DNA of 33,553 nucleotides from Tulasnella sp. 424 (taxonomy: Eukaryota; Basidiomycota; Agaricomycetes; Cantharellales; Tulasnellaceae), in contig WSUB01000293.1 in the NCBI GenBank assembly GCA_019633425.1, positions 1-33,553 on the forward strand, given 5' to 3'. The translations under genes were made by a program, and so were the position numbers. Positions 19,821-28,920 of this stretch are shown one piece after another; positions within the stretch are counted from its first letter, which is position 1; the number at the start of each line of letters is the position of its first letter. A model generated the notes under the pieces. It ran no database searches. It was not told the DNA's origin and worked only from the letters and a program-made list of their open reading frames with translations.

Positions 19821-20129
19821 GCCTCTATATCGACTGATTGTAGTCCCTGCTTTTCGGTCGGCCATTGCTATATCCTAATGAATTTTTCTGTCAAGTTCTC
19901 CGGGGTGAGCCCCTGGTGCTGAGCCTGGGTATCACCCAGCTCATTTCACCGGGGTGACGCGAGTTTGGGGATTTTCAGGACCCGTTGAAATTTTGCATTT
20001 GCCTAGGATTTACCCTTGGGTGCAGATCCGGACCATATACCGGGGCAATCCTTACGAAAAACGCGAGTTTTCCCTTATGAAAACCCCCGAACTACCTCGG
20101 ACTAAACCCCGGGTGGGGGGCACGCAGTG
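19821..20129. repeat. Right subterminal region of the transposon
   Basis: GC-rich, ORF-free sequence with repeated short motifs (CCGGGGTGA at 19,899 and near 19,951, plus several CCGGG and ACCC variants). It resembles the transposase-binding subterminal repeats of CACTA elements. A looser set of similar motifs lies at 6,420-6,560. Confidence 0.45.
20093..20129 (-). repeat. Terminal inverted repeat, right
   Basis: Read on the minus strand it begins CACTGCGTGCCC and continues ACCCGGGGTTTAGTCC, matching the left end imperfectly. On the plus strand the element ends GGGCACGCAGTG. Confidence 0.75.
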
Positions 20130-20132
20130 AGA
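20130..20132. repeat. Target-site duplication AGA, right copy
   Basis: AGA directly follows CAGTG and matches the left copy at 6,405-6,407. Confidence 0.75.
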
Positions 20133-20222
20133 CGTTTTCGAACCCGCCGCGTCGCCGCATCAGTCCCCCCCCCCCTTTCCCCTGCAAACCACAGCGGCGG
20201 AAAAGGGTGAAGGTGTGCGAAC

Positions 20223-20345
20223 CTTGCCAATAACAATCTCTCCATCATAATACACTGGGTAAATTTCTTTCCTATCTTTCTCCAATTTCACTTCCACTTG
20301 CTTTCGGTTCTCTTCGCGTTCCAACCGGAGTTCGAGTCCCGACGT
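20223..20345 (-). pseudogene. VPS26: VPS26 upstream exon (decayed), separated from the rest by the transposon
   Basis: The minus strand reads REENRKQVEVKLEKDRKE, then IYPVYYDGEIVIGK. This is the N-terminal arrestin-fold strand region of VPS26, where family members read close to VEVK..KDRKE..P.YYDGE.VSGK. The exon ends at 20,223 with the donor GTTCGC at 20,222-20,217. The next residues of the family, VxVRxRDxKxxxHDGI, are exactly what resumes at 6,397. The sequence before EENRKQ is out of frame with a VDV segment and no start codon is visible, so the first exon is also damaged. It lies about 170 bp downstream of the COG8 stop on the same strand, suggesting the native VPS26 locus. Confidence 0.75.
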
Positions 20346-20514
20346 CTACCAGTCGGGGTAACCGCGCCACGCGGCGTTATCGATTACTGTATAGGTAGAG
20401 TCCCAAACTCGATTAAAACTGACACGAAGTTCCGATATGATCACCTGACTGCCAGGTTTTACACGGTCATCACACACAACTGTAGAGCATCAAACACAAT
20501 CCAGTGCATCAATT

Positions 20515-22320
20515 CTACCCCGAGCCGTTAGAACCAACATTTTCAGACGGTTCAATGGCCTCCCCCTCCAGCACCACTTCACCTCCCGTCACTTGCTCAG
20601 CAATCACAAGATCTTCTGCTTGTGGTAATATGCTATCCTCCCCTAAGCCCCTCAGCCATTCCTCCCAAGGTTTCCAATCAACGTCAGCTACCTCCAGCCC
20701 TTTCATCTTCCTGTTTCCCTCCGCATTGCTGAACTCGTTCAACTTCCTTCCATACACCCCCTCAACCAATCCTCTCCGGGAAAACCCCACCACATAGAAC
20801 CATGCCCTCGTCACGCCGAGGACGACCGCCTTCTCCTTCTTATCCGCTTCGGCGCTGTCGTTCAAGTCGAAACTGCGTCTCTGCCGGTTGAGAGATTGCT
20901 GGAGATAGGTGAGAAGGATGGTGGAGGTTTTGTTTAGAGTCGTGTCGAGGATGGAGAGGAGGGAAGGGAGGAGGGCTGTTGGTGCGAGGAGGCGGAGGGA
21001 GTTGAGGGTCGTTAGGATCGCATTGAGAAGGGTCGCAAGTGACGGGTACGATGTTAACATTGATGACGGGACGTATGCTGCTGTCCCAGCGGCGGATGAC
21101 AATGGCAAAGACGGCGGGTCGGCCACTGCGTCCGGTTGGATCATCCAAGTTGAAGGTAACCGAACCGGCGTGCCTCGTTTCGTGCCCAGCGCCTTTTCGA
21201 GCGTAGCCTGCAAGGCCAAGTTTGCATCCTCAACGCCCTTTCGGAAGTTGTCCTCGGCGGCTTTTTCGAATACCGGAGGTAGGAGAGCGCGGAAGTCGAG
21301 TCCTATCCTAGCGAAGGACGACGAACAGTAGGATAGTTGAGTGAGAAGCGATGAGAGGGCTGGGGAGTCGGTGATTTGAGGGATGGTACGGGAGATGACG
21401 GCGAGGAGTTGATGGATGAGGGTGTTGGCGAACGTAGTTAAGAAAGGGCGTAGATCCGGCGATAAACTTGAATGAGATGTCGGTGGCGGTCGTTCGAGGA
21501 AGATGGACGTGAATTGGGTGACGACGTCGTATACTCCTTCTCTCCAGAGTTCAATCCACTTTTTGAGGAAACGAGCAGCGTCCATCGTACGTTCTCGTTC
21601 GATGGCTTCGAAGAGAGCGCGCATGTACGCTCCGCGGCTCGTCAAGAACGCCAGAGCAAGCTCTTCTTCGTCGAGAACGTCCATTCGACGAAGGAAGTTG
21701 ACGGCCTTGAGTAACGACGGCAGTTTGGCTGGCTCTTGGAGCAGTTGAAGGAGTTGCGAGTGCATTTGGTTGATCGCGTTCGTCACTTCCACTTCGACGG
21801 ATCGAATAATGGGGACCGTAGGGAAGCGTTTGACGAGTGAGGCGGTATGGTTGGCGAGGTCGAGGGCTTCTTGATAATAGCCGTTCTTGACGCACGTATC
21901 GATCAGCTGCGGTATCTCCAGTATATCGAGGAGCTTTTCATGTTGCTCCAGGACCGTTGTAACCTTTCTCCGCTCCTCCCTTAGCTCGCGCGTTTCCTGA
22001 GCGAAGGTGGAACATTGACTTTCGAGGGCTGGAACGGCATCGACGAGCGCCGAGAGGGACGACGAAAACGACGAGAACGAAGAAGATAAGGCGGTGGATG
22101 CGGTGTGAAGAGACAGGAAGGTCCCGTATTGTGAGTGGCAGAGGTTGGTGAGCTCGGAGGTGAGGAACGACGCTTCGGAAGCTAACGATGCTGGCTCTTG
22201 AAGAATTTGAGGAAGAGAAAGGGCGGTGAGGTGGGATAGATAAGACGAATTTGTTGAGGACGAGGCTGGAAGGTCTCCGAGGACGTCAACGAGCGATGGC
22301 AAGGTGTCTGTAGTAGCCAT
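20515..22320 (-). CDS. COG8: Conserved oligomeric Golgi complex subunit 8
   Basis: A single 601-residue ORF without introns. COG8 (Dor1 family) belongs to lobe B of the COG tethering complex, which guides retrograde vesicles within the Golgi. Family hallmarks are visible in the N-terminal third: a Ser-rich coiled-coil start, then RELREERRKVTTVLEQHEKL, LDILEIPQLIDTCVKNGYY and QEALDLANHTASLVKRFP. A helical segment with VEVEVTNAINQMHSQLLQLL and LLKAVNFLRRMDVL follows. The C-terminal half is helical and less conserved, as in the family. The start is the ATG at 22,320; the frame continues 12 codons upstream only via a GTG. The length is normal for fungal COG8 and there is no frame break. It diverges from the GT17 gene across about 600 bp. 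Confidence 0.9.
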   Translation of the reverse strand: MATTDTLPSLVDVLGDLPASSSTNSSYLSHLTALSLPQILQEPASLASEASFLTSELTNLCHSQYGTFLSLHTASTALSSSFSSFSSSLSALVDAVPALESQCSTFAQETRELREERRKVTTVLEQHEKLLDILEIPQLIDTCVKNGYYQEALDLANHTASLVKRFPTVPIIRSVEVEVTNAINQMHSQLLQLLQEPAKLPSLLKAVNFLRRMDVLDEEELALAFLTSRGAYMRALFEAIERERTMDAARFLKKWIELWREGVYDVVTQFTSIFLERPPPTSHSSLSPDLRPFLTTFANTLIHQLLAVISRTIPQITDSPALSSLLTQLSYCSSSFARIGLDFRALLPPVFEKAAEDNFRKGVEDANLALQATLEKALGTKRGTPVRLPSTWMIQPDAVADPPSLPLSSAAGTAAYVPSSMLTSYPSLATLLNAILTTLNSLRLLAPTALLPSLLSILDTTLNKTSTILLTYLQQSLNRQRRSFDLNDSAEADKKEKAVVLGVTRAWFYVVGFSRRGLVEGVYGRKLNEFSNAEGNRKMKGLEVADVDWKPWEEWLRGLGEDSILPQAEDLVIAEQVTGGEVVLEGEAIEPSENVGSNGSG

Positions 22321-22928
22321 TTGAAGGGTTTTGCGTTTCGCGTTGGGACGTTCCACGTCGCCCTGACAATCGTGTCGAAAGAAGAGCCAAGACCTAGAAA
22401 TACACGGGATCTATTCGTGAGTCTGTCTCTCTGTGCGGGTCGACAGCGCGTAACTTACCTCGAACCTGTATACCCAAGTCGGCGAGATCGCCGTCCAAAT
22501 TGAGATCACGGAATTTGCCACAACCGCAAACACGACATCAGTGAAACTCGAAACGTCCTCCACACTAGTTCTGCGACGGCTTTGACTATAAGTCCGAATC
22601 CTTGAGTCTACCTAGTGCGCATGGGCTAGATTCCGTAATCCTATAATTCAATTGGCGTTCGCACATGGATGGTTGTCGCCCCGGTTACCCCCCTACGCAC
22701 GCTGCACGGACGGTGTTCCGATGCCAAGTCAGCGGTAACGGAGACCTGAATACCGACCCTTGTACGGCATGGGCAGTGCTAGCGGTGCTAAAAACGGGCA
22801 TAAGACATGTGGCGGCATACTTTGCATGGGCCCTTGTGCCAAGCTTTTTGCGGGGATAACTAGTCCGTTCGAAAAATCTGTCTCTCTCTTACAATATCCC
22901 CCTTTCGTTCTCTCTATAGCTCCAACTA
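22321..22928. promoter_or_regulatory. Divergent promoter region COG8 / GT17
   Basis: 608 bp between the COG8 start (minus) and the GT17 start (plus), with no convincing ORF of its own. Pyrimidine-rich tracts precede the GT17 ATG (22,880-22,925). Two Golgi-pathway genes sharing this region could be co-regulated, which is inference. Confidence 0.5.
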
Positions 22929-24441
22929 ATGTCGGCCTTGGGCTCGTACTCTCCTCTCCCTACCAACAACGCTCACTTTACAAGACGCTCGACGCGTCTC
23001 GGACTCTTCACATTCGTTACCTGGTTACCGCCACGTTTCAAAAAGGCGGCATTGCTCGCATTCGTTCTCGTTTCTCTTTTCTATATTCTGCTGTGGACGT
23101 GGACTTGGCATTACTGGGTTCGTCTCTCCTAAATTTGGTGCCGCCTCAGACCATCGGCTTAATCATCCCGGTCCTCGAATCCAGCTGGTCAACTTTGCCA
23201 CTTACTCTCTTCGCCCTCTATACGACACTCCTTCAATACCTCAACTCGTCACAAACCATATACACGCTCCAGGTGTCCCGCAGGATGACCTTGCTGCTTG
23301 CCGGCGGCATGGATGGGACCTGTGGAGACCCGACAAGCCCGGGAAGCAAAGAAAGCTTGTCGACGCCGTGATATTCTCTGTTGAATTGGATTTACTAGGT
23401 AAGAACGGTCGAAGCGAAAGTAGAACTGTCGTATCTAATATCTAAATCGCCTCCGCTCACCGGTCTACAGAGATCCGCCTCGCCGAACTCTACCCCGTCA
23501 CCTCTTCATTCTTCATCCTCGAATCTACCAACACGTTTACCGGCCTCCCTAAACCACTCGTCCTAGAGCCTTTACTCCACCCAAACTCGACCGACCAGCG
23601 CTTTCGACCGTACCTCGACAAAATTCAGTACAGAGGCGTGCGGGGGAGAAAGCTCCTCCAGGGAGAAGACCCGTTCAACATCGAACGCGAGATGAGATGG
23701 CTGATGGGAGATTGGTTGAAAAGCGATGAAGCTGGGCTGGACGACGGAGATCTGGTGATCATGAGCGACGTCGTACGCATCGTAACCCGCCCCGCATGCA
23801 CCTAAACTGATCGTAGTATTTCCCCACCTTAGGACGAAATTCCCTCTCGATCGGCAGTAACCCTCCTCTCAGCTTGCGACACTCCTTCACCCATGCACCT
23901 CGAGATGTCTCAACACATGTACTCCTTCCACTTCTCCCTCGCCCCGCTCCTCCCATCCTGGCGAGCTAAAATCACCTTCTTCGAACGCAACAGCACGACC
24001 TACACGCACAGCCTCCCCTCCTCCTCACCGCACGGCGTCAACACGCACATGCTCAGCGACGCAGGCTGGCACTGCTCGTTCTGCTTCCCGACGCTCGGGG
24101 ACTTCATTTTCAAAGCCCGGGGGTTCTCGCATACCGATCGCCTAGGTAAAAACAGCTGGTCCGCTAGGGAGCTGTTGGACCTGGAAAGGATTAAACGAGT
24201 CGTTTGCGAAGGGAAAGACTTTTTTGGGATGTTGCCTGAAGCGTATGAGTGGAAGAGTCTTTTTGCGAGGTGGAGTGGGGCTGGGCAGTGGGAAGGAGGT
24301 AGTTTGCCTGAGGCGTTGGTGAGGAGTGGAGGCGTGGATGGGAGGTGGGGGTGGCTGATTGGGGAGGAAGGTGATAGGTGTAATAGGACTTGGGAGGTTG
24401 GGGACGATTGGAAGTTCGGTGCATATTACCCTTGGCTGTGA
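22929..24441 (+). CDS. Glycosyltransferase family 17 (beta-1,4-N-acetylglucosaminyltransferase-like)
   Basis: Four exons in phase: 22,929-23,117, 23,185-23,398, 23,471-23,772 and 23,833-24,441 (introns 67, 72 and 60 nt), giving 437 residues. A type II membrane anchor (AALLAFVLVSLFYILLW, about residues 37-53) follows a short basic cytosolic tail, as expected for a Golgi enzyme. GT17 motifs follow: CRRHGW, VIFSVELDLLEIRLAELYP, FFILESTNTFTGLPKPLVLE, IMSDVDEIPSRSAV (DxD-type nucleotide-sugar site) and GWHCSFCFPTLGDFIFKARGFSH. The family includes animal MGAT3, which adds bisecting GlcNAc to N-glycans; the fungal substrate is not known to me. All key motifs are present. The start Met is the first in frame before the anchor. 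Confidence 0.88.
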
Positions 24442-24758
24442 GTCGGAACTTGTTGAAGAGCCATGTACGATACGACGGATAGGAGGACTGGAAAGAGCAT
24501 TGTCACCCTCTGAACAAAGCCTTCCGTCCGCGGGCGAGGGGCTTGTTGGCAAACGCCTCCGCCGCAGTTGTCGACGCCCACTTGCACGAAAGCTGCGGGC
24601 GCTGTCCCAAGACAAGTGCGCATTATGATCAAAAGTGAACTGGATTATACCCACTAGTATACAACAAAAACGAGGTTACTCCACCTCGAGGAAATGTCAC
24701 AAGAACAAAGGTCCGTAAAAAGCGAAAAAAGGGGGTAGAATGGGCAGAACGCACAAAA
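24442..24758. terminator. Converging 3' ends of GT17 and the PPxY membrane protein
   Basis: 317 bp between two convergent genes, with nothing else recognised. A-rich stretches near 24,660-24,735 could serve 3'-end formation. No defined terminator motif was identified. Confidence 0.3.
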
Positions 24759-25563
24759 CTAACTACGAAGGATTTCTTCGTACGTTGGAGGTGCGCCCGT
24801 ATATGGAAGATGTGCTGGTTGAGGTTGAGCGGGTTGATCTGGTGGTCGATCGGGTGAATTGGATAATGCGACGTCTGTCGTTGGCGCATCCGGCAGTTGC
24901 CGAGGTTCTAACGACGTCGAGACAGATGCCACTGTAATTTCAATGGTCGAGGGGCGTTTAGTCCTGAACTGAATTGGGGACAGTGGGAGACGTTCACGCA
25001 CCAGAAACAGGCTCTTGCCGATCATGGCGGGCCGGCAAGCCACCCTCCAATCGCACGTCGGCACCGGGTTCAGCGCGTGGTCGTGTCTCGTCCGTCGTCG
25101 GGGGCACAACCGTCATCGAGTCTGACGATAGCTGGGCCTCCAAGTCGGGCGTAGGCGGCGTAGAATTCGATGCTTCAGGCGCGTTTTGTTGTCGCTGAGG
25201 TGAATGCCGTGACCGCGAAGCCTGTTTTGGCTTTTCGGTGTCCGACAGCCGCGCCCGCACTGGAGGTGTTGGTGATGGCCATCTCACAGGTACGCCCCCT
25301 ACTGTATCTTGAACAGGCCGTTTACGCCGTATGTGTCGGACGAAGAGGATTCCTGATTTAAAGAGGGTTGGACGAATGATGAGCAAGACCGGGTATATGT
25401 GGGTTTTTTTTTCCTTTGGTCCAGAAGCGAATCGTCGCAAGGCCCCTTGGCAAGACGCACCCAAGACAACCCAAACAGCGAGCGCCAAGAGAAGGACTAC
25501 GAGAATTATGACGAGTGCCCGCTTCGATACTCCGTCTCCGTCCCGCTTCGAATGGCGAATCAA
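24759..25563 (-). CDS. Small single-pass membrane protein with C-terminal PPxY motif (start unresolved)
   Basis: Three exons join in phase: 25,563-25,461, 25,352-25,057 and 24,968-24,759 (introns of 108 and 88 nt with GT-AG ends), about 202 residues. A strong transmembrane helix (ALVIILVVLLLALAVWVVLG) runs across intron 1 into ILFVRHIRRKR, a basic stop-transfer signal. The long cytosolic tail is Pro/Ser/Thr-rich and ends GAPPTYEEILRS. PPTY fits the PPxY motif bound by WW domains of Rsp5/Nedd4-type ubiquitin ligases, so it may be a ligase adaptor, sensor or degradation-controlled membrane protein (inference). No in-frame ATG precedes the helix: the frame extends upstream without Met, and an ATG at about 25,599 is out of frame. 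The first exon may be missed or damaged. A TATA-like TATTTAAAA lies near 25,680. Confidence 0.55.
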
Positions 25564-26619
25564 GGTTGTTGCAGCCCGAGCCTGAAAGGCGAAGCGGGCA
25601 TTCGAGGATGACGACGCGGCCTCCAGCGTTGGCGACGTTATCTTGAGGAATGGGCGGTTGGCGAGTGTTTTGCCGGATTTTAAATAAAGTAGCAGAGCGT
25701 AGGGAGAGGGAAGGGAGGGGAACGCGAGAGCAAAGGGGAATTAAGGGCAAGGCAGACAGGCTACATGATGGTTAAAGAGGGGGGAGGTGTGGTCTAAAAT
25801 TACAGACAGTCAGGAATGCGATACCGCACCGCGGAGACATAACAATAGATCGCTATATTTAGCACATCTACGACAGATCATCACCTTCCACCTTCACCGC
25901 CCTGTGGCTTCTCCCTGCAGGCCTCATGGCAGACCCAATCTTGCTTCGTTCCGTCTGACAGCGTCGAGCCGCCGGGTTATAATAGAGAACTAAGCAGCGG
26001 TGAGAGAGGAAGGAAGAGACAAAAGACCCGAGGGAAGCGAACGCGAAGAACGATCTGCGGCTTGCCGGGTGCCGCGGGACCCGAAGGGTTACCCCGTTCT
26101 CTAATAGAATATCGCGTGAACGTTTGCTGCGCGTGCTATTTAAGTCGACGGGTTTCCCAGGTTCACATTTCGGGTGACGATGGCCATCCCCCCCATATCA
26201 GCCGGCTTGTCTAGGCTATCTATAGAGGCTATATTCCCGCTGACGACACGGCTTGCCGCTTCTAATTGTCGTAATCTATCTATAGGTGGGAGAGTATGTA
26301 GATAAATTTGACACATCGTTGCGTTAAATGAATGGACTGGATGGCGGTCGATTTAGACGATCTAGAGAGGGGAGAATCGAAGCTCCCCATGTCTCCGGTG
26401 TGGATCCGACAAGGGATCTGCCAAGGAACCATTTAATGGTCCTTCTCAAGGAGGCTGTGCAATAGAATAACTCAAAAAGTCGCGTGTGCAAAATTCCCAA
26501 CCGTGTGAGCAAAAAGAGAATTGTATAGTACCAGTCAGCCACTGAATCCCGACAATTGATCACGCCGCTGTAGTGGTTGTACTAATCTCTCCAACCCGCC
26601 GTCGCCGTCGACTCCGACC
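25564..26619. promoter_or_regulatory. Intergenic region upstream of ubiquitin-L40
   Basis: No gene recognised. It should contain the promoters of the PPxY membrane protein (minus) and ubiquitin-L40 (plus). An imperfect palindrome around ACCATTTAATGGT is at 26,428-26,440. No tRNA could be folded here. Confidence 0.4.
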
Positions 26620-27397
26620 ATGCAAATATTCGTCAAGACACTTACGGGGAAGGTTCGAGGAGCCAAGTTTTGGATATTAGGAGGTCTCTAATCTTGCTAT
26701 TTTTCGCCAGACGATCACCCTCGAGGTGGAGTCTTCCGACACCATCGACAATGTCAAGGCAAAAATCCAGGACAAGGAAGGGTGCGTACCTTCGTCAGTT
26801 CACCGGACTATATGTCCTCCATCTGACTTGGTTCTTTCTCTAGCATTCCACCGGACCAGCAACGGTGCGTCGTTCAAGAAAGCCGGACTTGATATTTCAG
26901 ATTGGACTGAAGAAATATATTCGCGCCCTAGGTTGATCTTCGCTGGCAAGCAGCTGGAAGACGGCCGGACTTTGAGCGACTATAACATCCAGAAGGAGTC
27001 TACCCTCCATCTCGTCCTTCGGTAAGTCCCCCCAACTGTTCCCCGAGCCGAAGTGCGTGGTCATTAACGGGGGTTGCCTTTGCCTTATAGTCTTCGTGGC
27101 GGCATCATTGAACCTTCGTTGAAGGTTTTAGCTTCGAAATACAAGTATCGCCTCACCACTGTCCGAGTCGAAACCGGATTCTGATGCGGCGACGCTATAT
27201 TTTCTCCATAGCTGCGACAAGCAGATCTGCCGCAAGTGCTACGCACGTCTCCCACCTCGCGCGTCCAACTGCCGAAAGCGTGGATGTGGCCACTCCAGCC
27301 AACTCCGCCCGTACGTACTCCAAACACCCCGATAATGAGCACGGAGAACTACATGCTGACGATCGGTTTGGTTTATAGGAAGAAGAAGATCAAGTAA
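26620..27397 (+). CDS. UBI1: Ubiquitin-60S ribosomal protein L40 fusion
   Basis: Seven exons: 26,620-652, 26,711-781, 26,844-864, 26,932-27,021, 27,091-144, 27,212-310 and 27,379-397. They give exactly 128 residues, the universal length for this fusion. The first 76 residues are ubiquitin ([11 protein letters not shown], then [26 protein letters not shown] and LRLRGG). The rest is L40 ([40 protein letters not shown]), with its four zinc-binding Cys and the end RPKKKIK. A ubiquitin hydrolase cleaves after LRGG, releasing ubiquitin and L40 for the large ribosomal subunit. Exon 3 is only 21 nt (IPPDQQ), proving that this genome splices internal exons of that size. Every splice phase fits and there is no frame break. 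Confidence 0.97.
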
Positions 27398-28920
27398 ACG
27401 ACTCCGCCCTCCCTGCCTACGTTCCCCACGGCTGTCGACTCCCTCGTGTATTTTCTACCTTTATAACAGCTGGTTTTTGCGATGGGGACGAGCGACTATT
27501 GAGTGTTACCGGGTCGTGCGACGAAAAGTCCATGACCTACCCTTGATTCGACGCAGGCTGCTTTCCTCGAACCCAACCCTCAATCAAATAGCATCCGTTC
27601 TTCGTGTATTAAAATAAACCAGAAGGGCCTCCATCACCCGGCGTACGAAGCTTATTGTGCGCATGCTAGGTCTATTCAGCACGCCTCAAGCCTCTCCTTC
27701 CATCGCTCGTATTTGGAACTCTCAAAGTTAGTTCAAGCGCCAGCATCATCTCATCCCCACCCGACACACACAAAGCTCAATGTACAAGGCCGAAGTCCCC
27801 CCCCCCCCCCAAAAAATGGACCCCCACTACGAGCGATTCACCATCGCGGACTCGTCATACATCAAGGAAACGTCAACAACATGACCATTCCTGACAATAT
27901 CTGGGTCCACGGTGTGGGTGGCGACACTCGTCATGGACTGCGTCTGGTCCTTCGTGTTCCCGAATAAAGCGAGGTGATCTCTTCTTGGTGCACCTGAGTA
28001 ATTTAAGCATCACTTTTTGAAAGCGGACGTCGTCTAACTAACCCCGTGTGTGCCCTTTAGTCGTTCTGCAGAGGTCCAACAGGGTCGGCGATTGACTAAA
28101 GACGACCTCCGTCAACGCTTCATGGAACCTGAAGTCGCCGATAACTATAACAACGACGACTTCGCCTCTTTCAATGTACCCAACAGACTAGCCACCTAGC
28201 AGCTCGTCGAGCAGGAACGGCACCACCACTACCACGCTCAAGGCTGCGACGACGACAAGCTCCTCAAGACCTCCGAGTACCACCACCACTGCCACAAAGA
28301 CTTCAACGTTTAACACTACTACCGGCATTTGACCAAGTGTTACTCCTTGTGAAGTTCGCTTTAGTGGGTCCGTCATGTCACCTGCTAGAAGCTCGCGGTC
28401 TGAGCCTCGTCAACAGGGACTATGATTGGACTAAGCAATGCCCCGGGGATTCTATTTGTTTAAAGGACTTGGGTAAGACCGAATACTAAGTGAGTAACGT
28501 CACTTGGACGATCGGTTGCACTCAAGTCCGGAACTTACTATTACAGCGTACCCCAAAGCTTCCTTCCTGGAAGTGCCCGCTGTGCACATGACAAAAGCTC
28601 TGGATGATTTTGCCTAGATAGAAATGTACCACGTAACATGAAAATTTGACCTCGGGAAATAGCGTCGTAGATGTCCGCATCGAATAAACATGGTTTGTGC
28701 GATCTTCACCCCTCCTGGCAGAGCAAACTTCCATCCAATTAAAACTAGAGTATTCCCGTGCTAGCGGGACCAGAGCTACATCTAAACTGTCCAGGATCTA
28801 CGCCGCCGTGCTGGAGGGGAGGGAGGAGTGGGCATCCCTTGAGGAGTGTTTCGCGTCGCTGAGGCCGAAGGATCGGTGGAACTCGAGGCGGAGGGAGAGG
28901 ATGATGGGGTAACCGTGGAA
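27398..28920. other. Ubiquitin-L40 3' region followed by degenerate sequence
   Basis: A candidate poly(A) signal AATAAA lies near 27,612. Beyond it are scattered coding-like remnants on the plus strand. MDPHYERFTIADSSYIKETS (27,816 on) soon meets a stop. RLTKDDLRQRFMEPEVADNY, then DDFASFNVPNRLAT (28,075-28,197), ends at a stop and continues in another frame as a Thr/Ser-rich stretch to about 28,330. These may be pieces of one broken gene of unknown family. A C-homopolymer run lies at 27,798-27,809. Confidence 0.3.

Larger units (their letters stand above)
6408..20129. mobile_element. 13.7-kb Plavaka/CACTA-type DNA transposon with cargo
   Basis: Both ends are defined directly. The left terminus reads CACTGTGTGCCC and the right terminus, on the other strand, CACTGCGTGCCC. 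About 24 of the first 31 bases match between ends, and AGA flanks both sides. The halves of one VPS26 gene lie immediately outside on the same strand, so the insertion is in a VPS26 intron; removing the element plus one AGA leaves an ordinary intron of about 100 nt. Inside are a Tnp2-type transposase, two further genes (ORF2 minus, ORF3 plus) and a block of apparent host DNA next to the left end. The right 300 bp are GC-rich with repeated CCGGGGTGA-like motifs resembling subterminal repeats. Assignment to Plavaka versus another CMC clade is by transposase motifs only. Confidence 0.85.

Noticed and set aside
19395..19865. 156-codon minus ORF rich in Leu/Ile/Val
   Set aside because: It is the antisense of the Asp/Glu tail of ORF3.
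6408..20129. Helitron origin for the gene capture
   Set aside because: No Rep/helicase gene, no CTRR-hairpin end, and a TIR plus target-site duplication are present.
20327..20350. tRNA B-box-like GAGTTCGAGTCC
   Set aside because: The flanks do not form a T-stem and no A-box or acceptor stem is present. The sequence lies in the decayed VPS26 exon.
24142..24654. 170-codon minus ORF opposite GT17 exon 4
   Set aside because: Shadow of the GT17 coding strand with no motifs of its own.
26330..26460. Possible tRNA near CTTCGATTCTCC (minus strand)
   Set aside because: The T-arm closing pairs fail and no cloverleaf could be made.
28188..28376. 62-codon hydrophobic minus ORF
   Set aside because: Antisense of a Thr-rich tract; the hydrophobicity is a codon artefact.
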